The notes below the pieces were generated by a model, which saw nothing but the letters and a program-made list of their open reading frames with translations, made no database searches and had not been told where the DNA came from. Positions 58,481 to 64,000 of a DNA stretch of 64,000 bases are shown here, one piece after another. How positions within the stretch are numbered: position 1 is the stretch's first letter; each line of letters starts with the position of its first letter. This stretch comes from DASUPK01 sp963797265 (GTDB lineage Bacteria; Actinomycetota; Thermoleophilia; Solirubrobacterales; 70-9): positions 682,001 through 746,000 of the forward strand of contig CAWCOY010000002.1 of NCBI GenBank assembly GCA_963797265.1, in the 5' to 3' direction. The position numbers were made by a program, and so were the translations under genes.

Positions 58481-59046
58481 GCGTCCGGTGCGGTCGTCGC
58501 GAGCCGTCTCAGGAACCCGCGGGTAACCGCCCGGTGGATGCGCTGCTGGGTCTGCGCGTAGATCCGGACGCCGACCCGCGCGAACGGCCCGGTGCCGCGC
58601 AGCCACGGATAGAAGTTCTGAACCGCCATCCGCACGTGAATGCCGCAGCCACCCTCGGACCGCTCCATGGCCGACACAGAGAGGCGCAACGTTCCTCGAT
58701 TCCGGCCCTCTCTCGAGACCAGGAGTCCGCGCTTGATCCGCCAGCTGACGGAACCCTCCCGGCCGGAGACCTCGTACTCCGGCGCGTGGAAGCGCAGGAG
58801 TACGAGCGGTCGTCCGAGCAGCACGACGCACTGATCGCCGGCGTCGGAGGTGATCCTGATCAAGCCGAGGGTGAACCGCGTGATCAACCGCCAGTAGGCG
58901 TGGGCCGCCCACTCCAGAAAGCGCCGGCTCACCACCCGCGAGACAGGCTCGTCGAGCCAGAGCTCCGCCTCCTGAACGGACTCCACCGCGCCCGTCCGCG
59001 GCACCTTGCCGAGCCGGTCCGGATAGAGCCGGAGCTCAACCCTCAT
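58477..59046 (-). CDS. Protein of unknown function coupled to an SDR
   Basis: 189 residues from the ATG at 59046, which overlaps the SDR stop by 11 bp (ATGAGGGTTGA). MRVELRLYPDRLGKVPRTG, SRRFLEWAAHAYWRLITRFT, VVLLGRPLVLLRFHAPEYEV and VQNFYPWLRG suggest a mixed beta-sandwich or lipid-binding fold. No family is recognised. Being last in the carH-SDR operon suggests a light-responsive role. Confidence 0.72.
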   Translation of the reverse strand: MRVELRLYPDRLGKVPRTGAVESVQEAELWLDEPVSRVVSRRFLEWAAHAYWRLITRFTLGLIRITSDAGDQCVVLLGRPLVLLRFHAPEYEVSGREGSVSWRIKRGLLVSREGRNRGTLRLSVSAMERSEGGCGIHVRMAVQNFYPWLRGTGPFARVGVRIYAQTQQRIHRAVTRGFLRRLATTAPDA

Positions 59047-59971
59047 TCCGACGACCAAATTCGGGATCCTCGGCAAGCGCGCGCCGCAGCGCCTCGGCAA
59101 ACGGGACGGGCTCGATGCCGAAGGGGGACGCTCCCAGGGGGTCGGTGACGGTCGTCGGAGTGGACAGGCCCTCGATCAGGGGCCGTGCGACCCCGGCATC
59201 GACGGGGGTGACCAGGCCGATCCACAGCGAGGAGAGCCGGGGTGTGAGCAGGGGGACCGGGACCCTCGGGCGCGGATGGATCCGCAGCGCATGGGCCATC
59301 CGGTCGAGCATGTCGCCGTAGGAGAGGACGTCGGGCCCGCCGATCTGGACCTCCCGTCCCTCCGACTCCTCCAGGTCGGGGGCCCGACGGAGGTACGCGA
59401 TCACGTCGTCGACGGCGATCGGCTGGGTCGGCGTCGAGAGCCAGGCCGGCGCGATCATCGCCGGCAAGCGCTGGACGAGGTAGCGGAGCGTCCGGTAGGA
59501 CTCGCTTCGCGCGCCGACGACCATCGCCGCCCGGAAGTAGGTCAGCGGGGGGCCCTGCTCGCCGAGGATCTCGGCCGTCTGTGCCCGGCTTCGCAGGTGC
59601 TTCGAGCGAGGCTGGTCTCCAAGCCCGCCCAGGAAGACGACCCGGCTGACCTCCTCCCGTTTCGCCATCTTCGCGAAGTTCCGTGCCGCCTCGCGCTCCC
59701 GCTCCTCGAAGTCTCCCTCACCACCCCGTCCCATGCCATGGACCAGGTAGTAGGCGACCTCCGCCCCCTCTCCCGCGCCCCTGAGCGAATCGGCGTCCAG
59801 CACGTCCCCCTCGAAGAGCTCGACACCGCGATCGGCGAGTTCGCTCGCCCGCCCGGAGTCGCGAACCAGCGCGCGGACGTGCCAGCCGTCATCGGCTAGG
59901 GCGTTGGCAAGCCTGCCGCCGATGAAACCGGTGGCGCCGGTGACCAGGGCGGTACGAGTGTCGGCGATCAT
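59036..59971 (-). CDS. Atypical SDR / NAD(P)H-binding protein
   Basis: 311 residues. TALVTGATGFIGGRLANALA is the TGxxGxxG nucleotide motif of extended/atypical SDRs. VAYYLVHGMG, VSRVVFLGGLGD and LTYFRAAMVVGARSESYRTL follow the NmrA/NDUFA9-like subfamily, which often lacks the YxxxK dyad and acts as a redox sensor or lipid-linked reductase. Its start overlaps the carH stop by 4 bp (ATGA). Confidence 0.88.
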   Translation of the reverse strand: MIADTRTALVTGATGFIGGRLANALADDGWHVRALVRDSGRASELADRGVELFEGDVLDADSLRGAGEGAEVAYYLVHGMGRGGEGDFEEREREAARNFAKMAKREEVSRVVFLGGLGDQPRSKHLRSRAQTAEILGEQGPPLTYFRAAMVVGARSESYRTLRYLVQRLPAMIAPAWLSTPTQPIAVDDVIAYLRRAPDLEESEGREVQIGGPDVLSYGDMLDRMAHALRIHPRPRVPVPLLTPRLSSLWIGLVTPVDAGVARPLIEGLSTPTTVTDPLGASPFGIEPVPFAEALRRALAEDPEFGRRNEG

Positions 59972-60858
59972 CCTGCTCCTGGCATACCCGCTGCCGCACC
60001 GACCGGATCAGGCTGGAGGCACCGGGCGCCGAGGCGTTCCGCCAGCTCATCGTCCGCACCCTCGCCACCGATCAGGACCGGCGTGGCACTGGCCAGCGCC
60101 CTGATCTGATCGGCGACGGCCTCGAACGGCTCCCGGGCCACCGCGGCGAGCACCACGGCGTTCGGAGCGAGCTTCGCCGTCGCATCCGAGATCGTCTCGA
60201 TTGGGGTGTCGCCGCCCAGGAGGGCGACGCGCCAGCCACGCTCCCGCAGCACGAGGCCGAACGCGATCAGACCGAGGTCATGCTGCTCGTCGGGCGGAGC
60301 GGCGAGCAGCGCAAGCGGCCCGCCCCCGGCGCCCCAGTTGCGGCCCAGGGACAGCATTCGACCGCGCAGGAGGGCGGTCGCGAAATGCTCCTCTGCGACG
60401 GAGACCTCACCGCTCTCCCAGCGAGTGCCGATCGCGTTCAGGACTGGCAGCAGCACGCGGCTTACGACCGCGTCGACCGTGAAGCGGGCGATTGCGTCGT
60501 CGAGGATCGCGTTGGCATCGGCCTCGTCGAAGCGGTCGAGGGCAGCGGCCAGCCGCTCGGCATGATCGCTCCCTTCCTCGCCCTGCCCGGAGCGCGCCGC
60601 CGGAGATACCGCTGAGGTCGTCAGCCGCGCGGCCTCGGCGGCCGAGACGCCCGAGTCGATCAGCGCCTTCATCGCCCTTACGCGCTCCTGATCGCTCGTC
60701 CCGTAGAGGCGAAAGCCGCCCGAGCTCCGTTGCGGCCGCAATAGGCCATACCGCCGCTCCCATGCCCGCAGCGTGTCCACCCCGACGCCGGTTCGCCGGC
60801 TGAGCTCGCCGATGCGGACGAGCGGCCCTTCCTCAGGTGTGGCGGGTGGGACAGACAT
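59968..60858 (-). CDS. carH: CarH/LitR-type MerR regulator with adenosylcobalamin-binding photosensor domain
   Basis: 296 residues from the ATG at 60858. The MerR HTH (VRIGELSRRTGVGVDTLRAWERRYG) is followed by a four-helix cap and a B12-binding domain. The diagnostic W-x9-EH motif is W147...E157-H158 in WESGEVSVAEEH. The lower cobalamin ligand is H193 in EQHDLG (E/D-x-H-x-x-G). Known CarH proteins repress as tetramers in the dark and dissociate when light breaks the Co-C bond. The upstream region carries matching 11-bp operators, implying autoregulation and control of the divergent operon. Confidence 0.92.
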   Translation of the reverse strand: MSVPPATPEEGPLVRIGELSRRTGVGVDTLRAWERRYGLLRPQRSSGGFRLYGTSDQERVRAMKALIDSGVSAAEAARLTTSAVSPAARSGQGEEGSDHAERLAAALDRFDEADANAILDDAIARFTVDAVVSRVLLPVLNAIGTRWESGEVSVAEEHFATALLRGRMLSLGRNWGAGGGPLALLAAPPDEQHDLGLIAFGLVLRERGWRVALLGGDTPIETISDATAKLAPNAVVLAAVAREPFEAVADQIRALASATPVLIGGEGADDELAERLGARCLQPDPVGAAAGMPGAG

Positions 60859-60941
60859 TGGACAGACCCTTGACAATTCTCAGACTAGCTGTTAGAAGCG
60901 TGGACGTCAACTCTGGACAGACCCTAGATGAGAACCAGACA
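60848..60941. promoter_or_regulatory. Overlapping divergent promoters with CarH-type operator repeats
   Basis: Plus strand: TTGACA (60870-60875), 17 bp, TAGAAG (60893-60898). Minus strand: TTGACG (60905-60910), 17 bp, TAGTCT (60882-60887). TnnACA units are spaced exactly 11 bp: GGGACA (60848, degenerate), TGGACA (60859), TTGACA (60870, the plus -35). A second array runs TGGACA (60914), TAGATG (60925, degenerate), CAGACA (60936). GGACAGACCCT occurs in both arrays. This matches the three-by-11-bp nnTnnACAnnn operator described for CarH. Confidence 0.8.
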
Positions 60942-60954
60942 AAAGGAGAACGTG

Positions 60955-61179
60955 ATGAACCTGGACCACAGCCGAAGGACGCTTGCCGCCAGAGGGCTGT
61001 TCCTGGCCGGGGCCCTGCTCTCGTTCGGGCTCTCGGTCGTCCTTTACTTCACCGGAGAGCACACGGACGGCATCTTCGTCGGGCTGTGGGTGCCCTCGAT
61101 TCTCGCCCTGGGTGCGTTTCTCGCCCCCCGGCACGTCCCAGGCCCGGTCGACGGCTCCATCGAAGGGGCGATCCGATGA
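60955..61179 (+). CDS. Small membrane protein of an FVGLWxP family
   Basis: 74 residues from the ATG at 60955 behind AAAAGGAGAA. Two helices (LFLAGALLSFGLSVVLYFTG and GIFVGLWVPSILALGAFLAP). The FVGLW motif is shared with the protein at 47427. First gene of the light-responsive operon; its stop overlaps the next start (ATGA). Function unknown. Confidence 0.82.
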   Translation: MNLDHSRRTLAARGLFLAGALLSFGLSVVLYFTGEHTDGIFVGLWVPSILALGAFLAPRHVPGPVDGSIEGAIR

Positions 61180-61358
61180 TCGGCATCTTCCTGTACGGCG
61201 TCTTCGTCTTCGCCCTGGTCTCCGCAGCCCTGGGCCTGCTCGGCTGGGGCATCGTCAACGAGCGTCGCGACCGCACGCAGTTCGAGCAGGGGCGCCAGGT
61301 CTTCGGCGATCAGGCGGCGCTCGAGGTCTCGAGCGAGCCCGAGGGGGCTCCGCGATGA
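61176..61358 (+). CDS. Small single-pass membrane protein
   Basis: 60 residues. MIGIFLYGVFVFALVSAALG, then LLGWGIVNERRDRTQFEQGR: one N-terminal helix and a charged cytoplasmic tail. It overlaps both neighbours by ATGA, showing strict translational coupling with the FVGLW protein and the SDR. No family recognised. Confidence 0.8.
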   Translation: MIGIFLYGVFVFALVSAALGLLGWGIVNERRDRTQFEQGRQVFGDQAALEVSSEPEGAPR

Positions 61359-62341
61359 CGGGCCTGATCGACCGCGCGCTCGACCTCACGGTGCTTCCGG
61401 GCTATTCCCGCCTCGGCTATGGCATGCGACACCTCAACTGGGAGGAGGCGGTAGGGCGAAACGACCTGAGGGGCCGGACCGTCCTCGTCACCGGTGGGAG
61501 CTCAGGCGTCGGTGAGGCTGCCTGCGCGGGGTTCGCCTCCGCGGGCGCGCGCGTCCACATGCTGGCCCGTGACTACGACCGGGCGGTACGGGCGATCGGC
61601 CGGATCGAGTCGCGGCTGCCGGTGTCAGGCGGCACCATCAAGCTCGAGCTCTGCGACCTCTCGGATCTCTCGGAGGTGCGGCGGTTCGCCGAGAGCTTCC
61701 AGGCGCGCTTCGACCGTCTCGATCTCCTCGTCAACAACGCCGGGGTGCTTCCCCAGGCGCGCACCCACACTCCGGACGGGGTCGAGGTGACGTTCGCGAC
61801 CAACGTCCTCGGACCGTTCCTGCTCACCTCCCTCTTCCTCCCCACCCTGCTGGCGGCTGCGCCAGCACGGGTGATCACCGTCTCGTCGGGCGGGATGTAC
61901 ACGGCCCGCTTGCGGCCCGCGGATCTTCAGCTCGAGAATGAGCCCTTCGACGGCACGCGCTTCTACGCCCACACCAAGCGCGCGCAGGTCGCCCTCAACC
62001 GAACCTGGGCCGAGAGATTCCCGGCCGATCAGATCGCCTTCCACGCGATGCATCCCGGTTGGGTCGACACGCCCGGCCTCCGGACTTCAATGCCGCGCTT
62101 CCGGCGGGTGATGCGCCCGCTGCTGCGCGACGCCCGGCAGGGCGCCGACACGGCCGTCTGGCTCGGGAGTCATCCGGACCTCGAGCCGGCTACCGGCGGC
62201 TTCTGGCAGGACCGCGCGCCGCGGCCCGAGCACCGCATCCGTTCGACCCGCGAGACCCACGAGGACCGAGAACGGCTGTGGCGGGAGTGTGAACGCCTCT
62301 GCACCGCCTCGGAGTCTCCGAGACCGGCAGCGATCTGCTGA
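61355..62341 (+). CDS. Short-chain dehydrogenase/reductase
   Basis: 328 residues. VLVTGGSSGVGEAACAGFAS carries TGxxxGxG; LLVNNAGVLPQ is the NNAG motif; YAHTKRAQVAL supplies the YxxxK catalytic pair and VITVSSGG the serine. An N-terminal 35-residue extension (LDLTVLPGYSRLGYGMRHLN) is typical of the retinol-dehydrogenase-like SDRs found in light-induced lipid clusters. Second SDR of the locus. Confidence 0.92.
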   Translation: MTGLIDRALDLTVLPGYSRLGYGMRHLNWEEAVGRNDLRGRTVLVTGGSSGVGEAACAGFASAGARVHMLARDYDRAVRAIGRIESRLPVSGGTIKLELCDLSDLSEVRRFAESFQARFDRLDLLVNNAGVLPQARTHTPDGVEVTFATNVLGPFLLTSLFLPTLLAAAPARVITVSSGGMYTARLRPADLQLENEPFDGTRFYAHTKRAQVALNRTWAERFPADQIAFHAMHPGWVDTPGLRTSMPRFRRVMRPLLRDARQGADTAVWLGSHPDLEPATGGFWQDRAPRPEHRIRSTRETHEDRERLWRECERLCTASESPRPAAIC

Positions 62342-62364
62342 CCCCCGAGAGAAAGGAACACGAG

Positions 62365-62835
62365 ATGGCGAGATACACCGGAACGGTCGAAGCACCGCAC
62401 AGTGCGGAGGAGGTGTGGCATTACCTGGCGGACCTTCGCTCGGTCGAGGAGTGGGATCCCAGCGTCGACGCGGTGGAGCTGATCGGCGGCGAGCCACGCA
62501 CCGAGGGGACCCGCTACAGGCTCGACGTGAGGTTCCGCGGTCGGGGCATCAGCCTGCCCTACCGCATCGTCGAGGTCGATCCGCCGCACCGAGTGGTTTT
62601 CGCGGCCGAGACCGACTCCGTCATGGTGCGCGACGAGGCGCGGATAACTCCGCTGGGGCCGTCCGCCAGCCGCGTGACCTGGGACGCGGACCTCCGGCTC
62701 CGCGGGATCCGGAGCCTGCTCGACGTTCCCCTGCGCGCGATCTTCAACCGCCTCGGAGAGAACGCGAAAGAGGGGCTGGGTGAACGGCTTCGCAAGCCGG
62801 TGCTCGGCGAGCCCGTCGTCGAGGTCCACAGATGA
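62365..62835 (+). CDS. SRPBCC (START-like) family protein
   Basis: 156 residues behind AGAAAGGAA. ARYTGTVEAPHSAEEVWHYL, ADLRSVEEWDPSVDAVELIG and a long C-terminal helix (LLDVPLRAIFNRLGENAKEG) form the hydrophobic-ligand-binding helix-grip fold. Polyketide_cyc-like members bind or carry lipids. It overlaps the FAD oxidoreductase start by ATGA. Confidence 0.9.
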   Translation: MARYTGTVEAPHSAEEVWHYLADLRSVEEWDPSVDAVELIGGEPRTEGTRYRLDVRFRGRGISLPYRIVEVDPPHRVVFAAETDSVMVRDEARITPLGPSASRVTWDADLRLRGIRSLLDVPLRAIFNRLGENAKEGLGERLRKPVLGEPVVEVHR

Positions 62836-64000
62836 GGCGGATCCCCGAGCACAGGCGGATCGCTGTCGTCGGGGCCGGTGTCTCCGGGCTCGTCGCCGCA
62901 GCGGAGCTCCACCGCGCGGGACATGACGTCCACGTCTTCGAAGCGGGCGAATACCCGGGTGGGCACACCAACACGATCGACGTCGAGACACCCGGGGGGC
63001 AGCTGGCGGTCGACACTGGCTTCATCGCCTTCAACGAGCTCAACTACCCGAACTTCGAGCGCCTGCTGGCCGAGCTCGGGGTCGTCTCGCAGCCGACCGA
63101 CATGAGCTTCTCCGTCTCGGACGGCCGCGGTGGGTTCGAGTGGGCGACCACCGGGCCACGGGGGTTGTTCGCGCGCCCGGCGCACGCGCTCGACCCGCGC
63201 TTTCACCGCATGCTGCGCGATCTGGTCCGCTTCAACCGCGAGGCTCGCAAGCTGGTCGGCAGCGGCGGACGAGGGCCGTCGCTCCGTCGCTTCCTGGCGG
63301 ACGGCGGCTACTCGGACTACTTCGTCGAGCGGCTACTCGTCCCGCAGGCCTCGGCCGTGTGGTCGGCGGACCCGGCGCAGATGTGGAGGTTTCCCGCGGG
63401 CTTCCTCGCCGAGTTCTTCGACAACCATCGCGTTCTACAACTCCGGGACAGGCCCTCCTGGCGGTCGGTTACGGGAGGGTCCCGACGCTACGTCGAGGCG
63501 CTGATCGCGCCGTTTCACGAACGGGTCAACCTCCGCGCCCCGGTCCGGCGCGTCCACCGCGTGCCGGATGGGGTGGTGATCGCGCTCGATGACTCGTGCG
63601 AGCGCTTCGATGAGGTCGTGATCGCCGTCCACTCCGACGTCGCGCTCCGGATGCTCGCCGACCCGGCCCCCGGCGAGACCGATGTCCTCGGCGCGATTCC
63701 CTACCAGCGGAACGAGGCCGTCCTCCACACCGACGCGAGCTTGATGCCGCAGCGGCGCAGCGCCTGGGCGAGCTGGAACTATCACCTGATCGACCGGCCC
63801 ACCGGCCGGACGACGGTGACCTACCACATGAACCGTCTGCAGTCGCTCGTCGCGGATCGCGACTATCTCGTCACACTCAACCTGACCGAGGCGATCGACC
63901 CGGCGACGGTCATCCGCAAGATCGACTACGCCCACCCTGTCTTCACGCCCGAGGGCGTTGCCGCGCAGCGCCGCTGGGCGGAAATCTCGGGCCTCAGGCG
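62832..64000 (+). CDS. FAD-dependent oxidoreductase (amine-oxidase fold), 3' end outside the window
   Basis: At least 389 residues are readable with no stop before the edge. IAVVGAGVSGLVAAAELHRA and VHVFEAGEYPGGHTNTIDVE are the GxGxxG and FAD-pyrophosphate motifs, followed by DTGFIAFNELNYPNFERLLA. It belongs to the NAD(P)-binding protein group (COG2907-like) that in many light-inducible clusters precedes a DUF1365 protein and a cyclopropane-fatty-acid-synthase homologue; those would lie beyond the window. Probable lipid desaturation or modification enzyme. Confidence 0.9.
   Translation, partial: MRRIPEHRRIAVVGAGVSGLVAAAELHRAGHDVHVFEAGEYPGGHTNTIDVETPGGQLAVDTGFIAFNELNYPNFERLLAELGVVSQPTDMSFSVSDGRGGFEWATTGPRGLFARPAHALDPRFHRMLRDLVRFNREARKLVGSGGRGPSLRRFLADGGYSDYFVERLLVPQASAVWSADPAQMWRFPAGFLAEFFDNHRVLQLRDRPSWRSVTGGSRRYVEALIAPFHERVNLRAPVRRVHRVPDGVVIALDDSCERFDEVVIAVHSDVALRMLADPAPGETDVLGAIPYQRNEAVLHTDASLMPQRRSAWASWNYHLIDRPTGRTTVTYHMNRLQSLVADRDYLVTLNLTEAIDPATVIRKIDYAHPVFTPEGVAAQRRWAEISGLR

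Noticed and set aside
1..64000. tRNA, rRNA, tmRNA or CRISPR arrays
   Set aside because: No T-loop GGTTCGAATCC-like segments in a cloverleaf context, no rRNA-like blocks and no regularly spaced direct repeats were found by eye.

Overview
The window is 64 kb of GC-rich chromosomal DNA (most genes have G or C in third codon positions). It has no rRNA, tRNA, CRISPR array or recognisable transposase. The gene content suggests a free-living actinobacterium, probably of the Thermoleophilia (Solirubrobacterales or Gaiellales). The pointers are wax ester/DGAT synthase, partner-switching sigma regulation, many secreted hydrolases, a MptB-like GT-C enzyme with a GH76 mannanase, CarH-type B12 photoreception, DUF899, and DUF1990/DUF3618/DUF4231 proteins. 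No taxonomic marker is present, so the placement is inference.

Layout. 0-8 kb is catabolism: class I glutamine amidotransferase, RidA next to threonine ammonia-lyase, a single-chain esterase/Baeyer-Villiger monooxygenase, enoyl-CoA hydratase, and a metallo-beta-lactamase with two rhodanese domains. 7-25 kb holds secreted and membrane proteins: alpha/beta hydrolases, a PcsB-like NlpC/P60 hydrolase, a hybrid histidine kinase with an HD-GYP regulator, DGAT plus acyl-ACP thioesterase, DoxX, GT-C proteins and GH76. At 23.2 kb a c-di-AMP (ydaO-type) riboswitch precedes a 44-residue membrane peptide. 25-31 kb carries a CPA1 antiporter, DUF899 and a MASE1-SpoIIE phosphatase with STAS partners. 31-36 kb has a penicillin acylase, a frameshifted metallophosphoesterase and an M19 dipeptidase.

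36-50 kb looks accessory. It has a TIR-transmembrane-sensor protein overlapping a SLATT-like DUF4231 gene, a MerR-receiver plus KaiC-like ATPase operon, a STAS/anti-sigma pair, tandem DUF1990 genes, several gene remnants, and two families of dispersed stem-loop repeats. 50-57 kb holds a set of small envelope/stress proteins (ferritin-like DUF892, holin-like, DUF3618) and further secreted or lipid enzymes.

57-64 kb is a light-response locus. It includes photolyase, an SDR and a CarH-type MerR-B12 repressor. Overlapping divergent promoters carry 11-bp spaced TnnACA repeats, and from them runs a tightly overlapping operon of two small membrane proteins, an SDR, an SRPBCC protein and an FAD oxidoreductase that leaves the window. 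The strongest candidates for new biology are the riboswitch with its orphan micropeptide, the receptor-like TIR/SLATT pair, the CarH operator region, and the composite hairpin repeat family.
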